This document shows positions 1-6,728 of a stretch of 64,000 nt of DNA, piece by piece. The notes under the pieces are model-generated. The model was not told the DNA's origin. It ran no database searches and saw only the letters and a list, made by a program, of their open reading frames with translations. The DNA comes from Deltaproteobacteria bacterium (lineage in GTDB: Bacteria > Myxococcota > Kuafuiibacteriia > Kuafuiibacteriales > Kuafuiibacteriaceae), in the NCBI GenBank assembly GCA_016703535.1, contig JADJBV010000001.1, positions 5,012,001-5,076,000 of the forward strand, read 5' to 3'. A program made the position numbers and the translations under genes. Position 1 is the first letter of the stretch. Each line of letters starts with the position of its first letter.

Positions 1-3000
1 GAGTGCAGCAAGATCGCCCGGGAGGGTTGGCCGTCACGCCCGGCGCGGCCGATCTCTTGATAGTAGGCTTCTATGGAGGCGGGCAACGCCAGGTGGAGCA
101 CGGTGCGGACATCGGCCTTGTCGACGCCCATGCCGAAGGCGATGGTCGCGACCACCACCTGACTGCGCCCCTCGAGGAAGTCCCGCTGGGCCTGCTCCCG
201 AACCTTGGGCGACAACCCGGCGTGATAGGCCTGGGCCCGATACGAGCGAGGGAGCGCCTTGGCCACGGCTTCGGCCTCCTTGCGAGTGGGCGCGTAGAGG
301 ATGGCGGGGCGGCGCGCCGGATCGGCCAAGATCCGCTCGGCCGCCTCGGCCCGGGCGGGCTTTTGCACCTCGGCGACCTCGATCGCCAGGTTGTCCCGAC
401 GAAAGCCGTGAACGAAACGACGCCCCTTTAGCCCCAACTCGGCGACGATGTCCGCCTGGACCCGAGGCGTGGCGGTCGCGGTCATGGCGGCGATCGGCAC
501 CGGACGAAGGCGCGGCAGTCGGCTGCCCAACATTCGATATTCGGGCCTAAAGTCATGCCCCCATTGCGAGATGCAGTGGGCCTCGTCGACCGCCACCAAG
601 TTGGGCGGCCGCGACTCGAGCATTGCCACGAACGACGGCACCGCCAAGCGCTCGGGCGCTACGTACAAGAAGTCGAGTTGACCGTCCCGATAGGCCTGGG
701 CCACCGCCTGCCCATCGGCCCGGCCCCGCCCGGTGTGAAGCGCGGCGGCCCGCAGGCCCAGCGACTGTAGCCGCGTCACCTGATCTTCCATGAGCGCGAT
801 CAGCGGGCTGATCACCAAGGTGGTCCCGCCTCGGACCAAACCCGGGAGCTGATAACAAAGGGACTTGCCCGCGCCGGTGGGCATCACCAACAAGGCGTCT
901 TGGCCCGAGGCCAAAGCCTCCACGACCTCGGCCTGATGCGGTCGAAAGTGATCGTGCCCAAAAACCTGGCGCAACAGGCGCTCGGCCGATCCGTCGCTCG
1001 GCTTTCGGGAAACAGAGGCCTCCGCGCCCGGTGCCGACGCGGTGGCGTGGCCCGTTCGCCCGGCTGGGCTGATGGGAGTGGCCCGGGCCATCACGCCGGA
1101 CCGCCGAGGCGCATCCGTGGGATCTCCTCGCTCCGGACCCCAACTCGCAGTGGATCCGGCCGGCCCGTTCGCCCCCCGTGGAGAGGTCCGCTCGGGCCAC
1201 TTCGGGTTCGGCGGCGGGCTCCGGGGTGGCAGGGGCCCGGCGACCACCCCACCCACCACCTCTTTGACGTAGGCCTCGACCTCTAGCAGGAACGGCTCGA
1301 GCTGAAGCTCCCCGCGTTCGATCTTCCGGAGCTTGTGTTCCCAGGCTCCGGTCAACGCCGGGCTCTTCACCCGTGGTTCGACCCGATCGATCAAGGCGAT
1401 GCCCAGTGCGGTCGCCTCCAACACCTTCCCGTCCCGCCGAATGAACCCTCGACTCAACAAGGTCTCGATGATCGAGGCCCGGGTCGCCGGGGTCCCGAGC
1501 CCTCGCTCCTGCATGGCCCTGGAGAGCTCCCGATCGTCGAGGGTCTGGCCAGCGGTCTCCATGGCGGTCAAAAGATTGGCCTCACTCAGCCGTTTGGGGG
1601 GTCGAGTGGTCTTCTTCTCCACCACCACGTCGTCGACCCGTTGCCTCTGCCCTTCGGCCAGGGTCGAAGGTAAAGCGGGCGGCGGCGGATCTTTGGGCGC
1701 ACGCCCCACCGGGTCCAGGCCCTTCCACCCCAGCTGGATCGGCCGCGTGCCGCTGGTGTGGAAGTGATCGTCGTCGACTCGGGTGATGGCGGTGGTGGTC
1801 GCGGTGATCCAGTCGTCGTGCCAAGCCTGAAGGAGGCGACGGCAGACCAGGTCGTAGATCCGATCTTCTTCGGGGCTCAGGTGCACCCCCCGGGGATCGA
1901 GGGTGGTCGGGATGATCGCGTGGTGATCGCTGACCTGAGCGTCGTCGACGAAGCGGCGCCCCAAAGGTCGAGTGCCTGAACCTGGGGCCAACAACCCCGG
2001 ATACCGAGGCGCCAGGTGCCCAACGATGGTAGGCAAGGCCTCGGCCGCCTCCACCGAAAGGTGCCGGCTGTCGGTCCGCGGATAACTGAGCAACTTCTTC
2101 TGTTCGTAGAGCCGCTGGGCCAACTCCAAGGTGCGTTGGGCGCTGTAGCCATAAACCCGGTTGGCGTGGCGCTGGAGTTCGGTCAGATCGTATAGGCCCG
2201 GCGGTGGCATCCGCCGCACCTCCTCCTTGAGAGACTCGACGATCCCCTGCCCTGCCGCCCGCACCCGATCTTGGATCTGGTGGGCGGTCACGCCGTCGGC
2301 CGGCAGCCGCTTCCGATCCTCTAGGCTCTGGCCCGGCTTTCCGGGCGCCAGATAGGTGCCGCGATAACCTCCGCCACCTTCCAAGGCCGAAAAGTCGGCG
2401 TGGACCTCCAGGTAGTCTTCGGGGACGAAGTTCTGAATCTCCTTTTCCCGGGCCACCAAGATCGCCAGGGTTGGGGTCTGGACCCGGCCCACCGACCAGG
2501 TCTCTCCGGCCGCCAGGGTGTAGGCCCGGGAGAAGTTCATGCCCACCAACCAATCGGCAATGGCTCGGCCCCGGGCCGCCGCCGCCAAAGGCTCCATGGC
2601 CCGGCCATCTCGGAGCGCGGAAAAGCCGGCCCGAATGGCGGTGGGGGTCAAGGTAGAGATCCACAAGCGGCGAACCGGCTTTTGGCAGCGGGCCGCCTCG
2701 TAGATCAGGCGAAAGATCAGCTCCCCCTCCCGGCCCGCGTCGGTGGCGCAGATGACCTCGTCGATCTCGGGGTCTTGCAAGATGGCTTGCACAACCTGAA
2801 ATTGATCTTTGGTCTGCTCGGCGACCACCAAGGGCCACCGCCGCGGCAACATGGGCAGGAGCTCGGGACGCCAGGCCCGCCAGTGGGGGTCGATCTGGTG
2901 CGGTTCGGGGAGGTGAACCAGGTGGCCGATGGCCCAGGTGACGACCCAACCGTTGCCCTCCATCCAGCCGGATCGGGAACGTTGCGCCCCCAACACCGCC

Positions 3001-3062
3001 GCCAGATCTCGGGCCACCGAAGGTTTTTCGGCGATCACCGCCTTTCGCCGGGTCACGAGCAC
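1..3062 (-). CDS. DNA topoisomerase III-RecQ helicase fusion (partial, continues past the left edge)
   Basis: One uninterrupted minus-strand frame encodes a type IA topoisomerase followed by a RecQ helicase; I checked the frame for stop codons over the whole stretch and found none. The N-terminal Toprim segment reads AEKPSVARD (residues ~14-22) and TDAGREGE (~105), and the active-site tyrosine lies in LSYPRTDS (about Y327). After the topoisomerase domain (~1-590) comes a Pro/Gly-rich linker (~600-690). The helicase follows: FGHDHFRPHQ (~695), Walker A PTGAGKS (~726), DEAH (~824) and motif VI QEIGRAGRDG (~1002). RQC and HRDC domains, if present, lie outside the window. The start is probably GTG at 3062, or the next GTG 6 bases later, just before the first beta strand. 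RecQ and Top3 act together to dissolve recombination intermediates; a covalent fusion is unusual. It lies 64 bases after the Hsp70 gene on the same strand and may be the last gene of that operon. Confidence 0.9.
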   Translation of the reverse strand, partial: MLVTRRKAVIAEKPSVARDLAAVLGAQRSRSGWMEGNGWVVTWAIGHLVHLPEPHQIDPHWRAWRPELLPMLPRRWPLVVAEQTKDQFQVVQAILQDPEIDEVICATDAGREGELIFRLIYEAARCQKPVRRLWISTLTPTAIRAGFSALRDGRAMEPLAAAARGRAIADWLVGMNFSRAYTLAAGETWSVGRVQTPTLAILVAREKEIQNFVPEDYLEVHADFSALEGGGGYRGTYLAPGKPGQSLEDRKRLPADGVTAHQIQDRVRAAGQGIVESLKEEVRRMPPPGLYDLTELQRHANRVYGYSAQRTLELAQRLYEQKKLLSYPRTDSRHLSVEAAEALPTIVGHLAPRYPGLLAPGSGTRPLGRRFVDDAQVSDHHAIIPTTLDPRGVHLSPEEDRIYDLVCRRLLQAWHDDWITATTTAITRVDDDHFHTSGTRPIQLGWKGLDPVGRAPKDPPPPALPSTLAEGQRQRVDDVVVEKKTTRPPKRLSEANLLTAMETAGQTLDDRELSRAMQERGLGTPATRASIIETLLSRGFIRRDGKVLEATALGIALIDRVEPRVKSPALTGAWEHKLRKIERGELQLEPFLLEVEAYVKEVVGGVVAGPLPPRSPPPNPKWPERTSPRGANGPAGSTASWGPERGDPTDAPRRSGVMARATPISPAGRTGHATASAPGAEASVSRKPSDGSAERLLRQVFGHDHFRPHQAEVVEALASGQDALLVMPTGAGKSLCYQLPGLVRGGTTLVISPLIALMEDQVTRLQSLGLRAAALHTGRGRADGQAVAQAYRDGQLDFLYVAPERLAVPSFVAMLESRPPNLVAVDEAHCISQWGHDFRPEYRMLGSRLPRLRPVPIAAMTATATPRVQADIVAELGLKGRRFVHGFRRDNLAIEVAEVQKPARAEAAERILADPARRPAILYAPTRKEAEAVAKALPRSYRAQAYHAGLSPKVREQAQRDFLEGRSQVVVATIAFGMGVDKADVRTVLHLALPASIEAYYQEIGRAGRDGQPSRAILLH
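2777..2790. repeat. Iterated palindrome GCAAG-N4-CTTGC, first of 15 copies
   Basis: GCAAGATGGCTTGC is a perfect 5+5 inverted repeat around four free bases. The same arms recur at 4545, 15294, 26054, 26972, 27341, 31619, 32102, 37357, 37999, 41048, 45207, 45414, 47516 and 53675 (first base of each 14-mer). Relaxed copies (GCAAG-N4-GTTGC or its reverse) occur at 8312, 24862, 31821, 33489, 36711, 39719, 56975 and 58275; GCAAC-ATGT-GTTGC lies at 7151, and a copy with a 2-base spacer at 57294. The central four bases differ between copies. All 15 strict copies are read as CAA-nnn-nnn-TTG (Gln-x-x-Leu) in their gene's frame. Function unknown: a protein-binding dyad, an mRNA hairpin or an iterated genome motif are all possible. 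Confidence 0.75.
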
Positions 3063-3126
3063 GATGGTGATCGCCTCGCGCCGCACTCGCAAGAGGGAAG
3101 CGCCAAAGGAACGAAAAGCGCCGGGG

Positions 3127-4428
3127 TTACTCGGCCAAGTTGGCCCCGCGCGCCAGGCCATCGACCACGCTGGTGAACGTCCCGTGGCTGCGCAGGCGAT
3201 CGGCGCCAAACATGGTGGCGAAGGTCTCCCGCACCTCGGGGATCAGGCTGGTGCCGCCGGTCAAGAACACCGCGTCGACCCGATCGGCCCCGAGCTGGGC
3301 CTCCTTCAACACCTGGGTTGCCACCTCTTGGATCTCCAAAAGGAGTGGACGGGCCGCGCCGCGAAACTGGGCCACATCCATCCCTTGATCGAGGGGCAGA
3401 TCGTTGGCTTCGTCGGCGATCCGAGTGGCGCCGGTCTCGTGCACCGTTCGTTTGGCCCGCTCCACGGCCCGGAACATCAGGTACCCCAGGTCTTCGTCCA
3501 CCACCTGGATCAGTCGGCCGATCGCTTCGGGCCGATCGCAGGTGCCGTGCACCTCTTTGAGGAAGTCGAGGTACTTCTTCGACTTCAGGAAACTGACGTG
3601 ATTCCAGCGCTTCAACTTCTGGAAGATCCAGTGGGGGACCGGTGTCGGTGCGCCGAAGGCCTTGTAGGTGGTGCCGCGGCCAAAGGGCTCGAAGAGCTGG
3701 GACTCCACGATCTGCCCATCGAAGGCGTCGCCCGCGACCGAAAGGCCACCCGAGGCCAAGATGGTCTGGCGCCGTTGAATTGTGCCCCGGTGGCTCGGCC
3801 CCACCTGCATCAAGGTGAAGTCGGTGGTGCCACCGCCCAGGTCGGCCACGAAGACGATCTCGTCTTGGCCCAAGGTCGCCTCGTAGGCCAAGGCCGCCGC
3901 CACCGGCTCGATCAAAAACTGAAAGTCCCGAAAGCCGGCCAGGCCGATGGCCTTCTTCAGCCGCTCTTCGGCCAGCCGATCGGCCTCGGGATCGGCGGAG
4001 AAGCGGGCCGGCCGCCCGAAGATCAAGGGCCCGTCCAACTTCCGACCCAAAAACAGCTCGGCGCCCTCTCGCAGCCGGACCAAAAAGGCCGCGACGATCT
4101 CTTCAATGGAGAGGTGCCTCCCTCGGATGGCGGTGCCGCTGAAGGAGGCCTGGGGCAAAAAGGCCTTGATCGACTGGATGAAGCGGCCCTCGAAGCCCGC
4201 GTAGAGGTAACGGGCGATCGCCTCGTGCCCGACCAAAAGGCCCCGATCATGTTCGGGCGCGAACAACACCGTGGGTAGAGTGCTGGAGAGCTTGCCGACC
4301 GCCCCCGCACCTTCGGCCCCACTCAGGACCGGCGGCACGGGCCACTCCACCAGGCGCACCTTTTCTCCTTCGGCCATGGCGACCGCCGAGTTGCTGGTGC
4401 CGAAGTCGATGCCGAAAGCGACGGACAT
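3127..4428 (-). CDS. Hsp70-like ATPase without substrate-binding domain (YegD-like)
   Basis: This 433-residue protein has the actin-fold Hsp70 nucleotide-binding domain: phosphate-1 loop GIDFGTSNS (~6-14), phosphate-2 loop DLGGGTTDF near the middle, and adenosine motif FLTGGTSLIPEV near the C-terminus. It ends soon after the ATPase domain, so the beta-sandwich substrate-binding domain and lid of DnaK are missing; the length matches the YegD type. It starts 60 bases after the E1-like gene on the same strand and is followed 64 bases later by the topoisomerase-RecQ gene. Its place after a ubiquitin-like module and Ro60 suggests it remodels RNPs or conjugates, but that is inference. The family assignment is firm; the client is unknown. 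Confidence 0.9.
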   Translation of the reverse strand: MSVAFGIDFGTSNSAVAMAEGEKVRLVEWPVPPVLSGAEGAGAVGKLSSTLPTVLFAPEHDRGLLVGHEAIARYLYAGFEGRFIQSIKAFLPQASFSGTAIRGRHLSIEEIVAAFLVRLREGAELFLGRKLDGPLIFGRPARFSADPEADRLAEERLKKAIGLAGFRDFQFLIEPVAAALAYEATLGQDEIVFVADLGGGTTDFTLMQVGPSHRGTIQRRQTILASGGLSVAGDAFDGQIVESQLFEPFGRGTTYKAFGAPTPVPHWIFQKLKRWNHVSFLKSKKYLDFLKEVHGTCDRPEAIGRLIQVVDEDLGYLMFRAVERAKRTVHETGATRIADEANDLPLDQGMDVAQFRGAARPLLLEIQEVATQVLKEAQLGADRVDAVFLTGGTSLIPEVRETFATMFGADRLRSHGTFTSVVDGLARGANLAE

Positions 4429-4488
4429 GGGCCGCGCAGAAAACCCAAGAAACGTTCGGCTGTCCAGCCTGGATTTTCAGGCTCGGTC

Positions 4489-5067
4489 TCAGAGCAACAA
4501 CGCCGAGCTGAGGGAGATCTGCACGTCGCGGCGTTGGCCACTTCGCAAGTGATCTTGCACGACCCTGGCCAGGTGGGCCGCGATCACCCCGATGAAGGGC
4601 AGGTGTTCACCGCCTTCACAGGTGGCTTGCCCCGGCGTGTCTTCGGCGTCGGCCACGAACCGCTCCTCCCAACGAACCAAACCGTAGCTCCCGTCGGCGG
4701 ACATCGCCGCGTGCACCAAGGGCACCCCGTGGGCCTGGGCGTGGGCGGAAAGCAACAAACGGCTGGCCTGGTTGTCGAAGGCGTCGATCACCAAGGTGGC
4801 CCCAGCCAACAGAACTTCGACGTTGTCGGGGCCGAGGCGCACCGGGAAGGCCTCACACTTTTTGCCCCAAAAGTTGGCGAGCTGCAGGCGCAGGGCCTCG
4901 GCCTTGTTTTTCCCGAGGGCCACCTTGGTGAAGGCCTGGGCCGCCAGGTTCTTCGACTCGACCCGATCGAAGTCGATGAAGACCAAGTCGGCCTCGACGT
5001 TCCGCAACAAGACCGCGGCGGTCGAACCCAAGGCCCCGACGCCGCAGATCACCACCCGGCCGCTCAT
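4489..5067 (-). CDS. Minimal E1-like ThiF/MoeB-family adenylating enzyme
   Basis: At 192 residues this is a stripped-down E1/ThiF fold. The ATP-binding Rossmann loop is GVGALGS (residues 9-15), followed by IDFDRVESKNLAAQ (D32, D34, N40, Q44), a basic pair at K53/K55 and the DAFDN loop (95-99) with R103; these are the residues E1 enzymes use to adenylate the C-terminus of a ubiquitin-like protein. A cysteine at ~150 (TPGQATCEGG) sits where a catalytic cysteine could be. The CxxC zinc pairs of MoeB are not obvious. The ATG overlaps the stop of the ubiquitin-like gene by four bases (ATGA), implying translational coupling and that this small protein is the substrate. The palindrome at 4545 lies in the 3' end. 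Confidence 0.87.
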   Translation of the reverse strand: MSGRVVICGVGALGSTAAVLLRNVEADLVFIDFDRVESKNLAAQAFTKVALGKNKAEALRLQLANFWGKKCEAFPVRLGPDNVEVLLAGATLVIDAFDNQASRLLLSAHAQAHGVPLVHAAMSADGSYGLVRWEERFVADAEDTPGQATCEGGEHLPFIGVIAAHLARVVQDHLRSGQRRDVQISLSSALLL

Positions 5068-5306
5068 GCGCCGAAGGGGACCTTGGGCCGCAAGAAGAGG
5101 CGAGGACCATGATCTCCATCGAAGCGATCGACCACGTAGTGGGTGAAGGCGTCGGCGGGCAAGTTGGCCAACTGGAGCCCAGGCACGCCACCCGAACGCA
5201 CCAACTCCACCGCGATGCGGCGTACGTCGGCGTCGCTGATGGTGCGCTCCAACTCGATCGGCACGTCCGCCGAATAACCTTGGTAGGTGATGTTCAAGAT
5301 GGCCAT
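5064..5306 (-). CDS. Ubiquitin-like (beta-grasp) protein, predicted substrate of the adjacent E1
   Basis: This 80-residue protein starts with two predicted beta strands (AILNITYQGYSADVPIEL), then a helix (DADVRRIAVELVRSG), then two strands ending LFLRPKVPFGA, the strand-strand-helix-strand order of a compact beta-grasp fold. The identification rests mainly on size, this pattern and context: it begins one base after the stop of the JAMM peptidase gene and overlaps the E1-like gene by four bases. The C-terminus is Phe-Gly-Ala rather than Gly-Gly, so either conjugation uses a non-canonical tail or a single residue must be removed, possibly by the JAMM protein. I cannot name a closer family. Confidence 0.72.
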   Translation of the reverse strand: MAILNITYQGYSADVPIELERTISDADVRRIAVELVRSGGVPGLQLANLPADAFTHYVVDRFDGDHGPRLFLRPKVPFGA

Positions 5307-5307
5307 C

Positions 5308-5685
5308 TCAATCCTCCATCCCCGAGGCGAGGCGCAACAGGGGCGCCCACCACGGAACTTCCGACAAATGCAGCACCGGCCCCGGAGCGGTCACCGCGAT
5401 CATCCCACCAGGCGCCAACACCGAATAACGCAGCGGTCGTCCCAAGGCTTGGTCCAGCGCCACCATGGTCGTGCGATCTTCTTCGGAAAAGGCCTCCGGC
5501 CCGAGCGGGTGGCTGTGGGCGATCTCCACCAGCTGTTGTCGATGATTCCAGATCGCCTCCCAGCGGGCCCGGCCGTCGGGCAACGCCACCGGAGAGGTCG
5601 ACGCATCGGCCCAAAGGATCTGGCCTTCGGCGCCGATCAAAAAACACACTTCACGAAGAAGTCTGTGCCCGAGTGAAGAAGCCAC
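5308..5685 (-). CDS. JAMM/MPN+ (JAB domain) isopeptidase
   Basis: The 125-residue protein has a full JAMM metal centre: Glu12 in the first strand (REVCFLIG), His57-Ser-His59 (AHSHP), Ser67 and Asp70, giving the HxH-x7-S-x2-D signature of zinc deubiquitinases. It directly precedes the ubiquitin-like and E1-like genes and is expected to cleave or mature that modifier. The only in-frame start that keeps Glu12 is GTG at 5685. The frame is open back to a stop at about 5755 but has no ATG. The first ~7 codons are also the 3' strand of a Y-RNA-like helix (5665-5748), so the gene's start is probably buried in RNA structure, and no good Shine-Dalgarno sequence is visible. Confidence 0.9.
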   Translation of the reverse strand: MASSLGHRLLREVCFLIGAEGQILWADASTSPVALPDGRARWEAIWNHRQQLVEIAHSHPLGPEAFSEEDRTTMVALDQALGRPLRYSVLAPGGMIAVTAPGPVLHLSEVPWWAPLLRLASGMED

Positions 5686-5748
5686 GAACCAAGTTTCAGT
5701 TGGAGCCCCCCGAGGGGAGCAGCGTGTAGGGCCTCTTCGGCCAGGCGC
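5665..5748 (-). ncRNA. Y-RNA-like element at the start of the JAMM gene
   Basis: The 5' strand GCGCCTGGCCGAAGAGGCC (5748-5730) is virtually the same as the 5' strand of the Y RNA at 8797. The 3' strand GGCTTCTTCACTCGGGC (5683-5667) matches the other two Y RNAs. The strands can pair with a central CC/AC internal loop. Between them are a GC-rich hairpin and CTACACGC and ACTTGGTTCG, both also found in the 8516-8635 RNA. The tRNA-like body is absent. A short hairpin (ACTTC/GAAGT) and six T follow at 5661-5639, inside the JAMM coding sequence. It may be a truncated Y RNA or a Ro60-binding leader controlling JAMM translation. Confidence 0.6.
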
Positions 5749-5789
5749 AGGCCAAGATTATTGCGTCAAAACGGCGGCGGAGGTCAAGG

Positions 5790-6728
5790 CTACGAATGCC
5801 GAGTGATGACCAAAACCTCGTCTTGGATCGCCTCCCGAATCACGCCGGGGAGGCTCGCCAAGGTTAGGTCTTCATCATGCCCCGACAGGCAAATTCCCGC
5901 ATCCAGGACCTGGAGGGTGTCGGCCCGGATCAGGGCGACAAAACGTTCCCCATCGACCCGAAAGATCACCTCGAGCTGCTGATCCTGGAGGCTCCGCAGA
6001 TCCAAAAGTTGGGCCCCCGACTTCAGGAGGGCGGCCTCGACCACCTCGGCCTCGGTACGCCCGGCCTGGGCCCGAGCCGCCAAGATCTCTTCGCTCCGGG
6101 CCCTGGCCAAGAGGACTTGGGCCTGTTGGTGTTGTTCCCGCAGCGCCCGCTCTCGTTCGGATACCAACTCGGCCCAGAACTGAGCACGCGCCGCGGTCGT
6201 CAAGGACAAGGCCCGTCGCAACTCGAGGGGTGAGATCGGGAGCCCTCGGGCCTCGGCCTCCTCGAACAAGGTGGTGTAGTTGAAGGCTGCGCGCAACGAC
6301 GAGGGCACGCCGCGGAGGCCCTCGAGGCCACGCCGATCTTGATAGGCCAGGCGCACCTCTTCTTCGGCGTCACCTTCGAGCTCCGGACCGTCGTAGATCA
6401 AATCCCCCGACGGCCACCGGCGCCCCCGCAACAAGGCAAAGCGGGGCGGTTCTTCCGGTATGAACCAAAGCAGCTCAGAGATCGCCCCCTCTCGCACCAG
6501 CCGACCCCGCGTGTAATGCCCGCGCACGATCGGCAGGTCCTCCAAGCCTTCGGGTTCGGCGGGCTCCACGGCCTCGGCGTGTCGCCCCTCCAGGCGAAAA
6601 CGCCACCACCCGGGCTCACAACTTTTGCGCAAACGGAGCCGGCGCTCCTTGGCCTCCAGCGTGATCCCCCCGAAGTGAGGCAACACCACCCGTTCGGCCG
6701 CGGCCAAGAAGCGCCGAAAATCCACCAC
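5790..6728 (-). CDS. Unrecognised 312-aa protein co-encoded with Ro60
   Basis: I do not recognise this family. The start codon follows the Ro60 stop codon directly, so the two are almost certainly co-translated. The N-terminal ~110 residues are beta-rich with many Arg and Trp (WWRFRLEGRH near 40-50; LLWFIPEEPPRFALLRGRRW near 86-105). A long charged helix follows (~175-245, rich in Glu, Arg, Gln and Ala, probably coiled coil). The last ~60 residues form a compact alpha/beta unit containing AGICLSGHDEDLTLASLPGV. No catalytic motif is certain. Position between Ro60 and the JAMM/Ubl/E1 genes suggests an adaptor linking the Ro60-Y RNA particle with the ubiquitin-like module, which is inference. 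Confidence 0.75.
   Translation of the reverse strand: MVDFRRFLAAAERVVLPHFGGITLEAKERRLRLRKSCEPGWWRFRLEGRHAEAVEPAEPEGLEDLPIVRGHYTRGRLVREGAISELLWFIPEEPPRFALLRGRRWPSGDLIYDGPELEGDAEEEVRLAYQDRRGLEGLRGVPSSLRAAFNYTTLFEEAEARGLPISPLELRRALSLTTAARAQFWAELVSERERALREQHQQAQVLLARARSEEILAARAQAGRTEAEVVEAALLKSGAQLLDLRSLQDQQLEVIFRVDGERFVALIRADTLQVLDAGICLSGHDEDLTLASLPGVIREAIQDEVLVITRHS

Noticed and set aside
553..2949. Long open frames in other phases (for example minus 1582-2949 and 553-1200, and several plus-strand ones)
   Set aside because: They are shadows of the topoisomerase III-RecQ frame, which has all catalytic motifs and no stops; the shadows are Arg/Gly/Pro-rich without domain patterns.
5790..6000. E2-like catalytic motif (AGICLSG followed by LTLASLPGVI) at the end of the 312-aa protein
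   Set aside because: It recalls the GxICL of ubiquitin E2 enzymes, but the upstream HPN motif and the E2 strand order are missing. Kept only as something for structure prediction.
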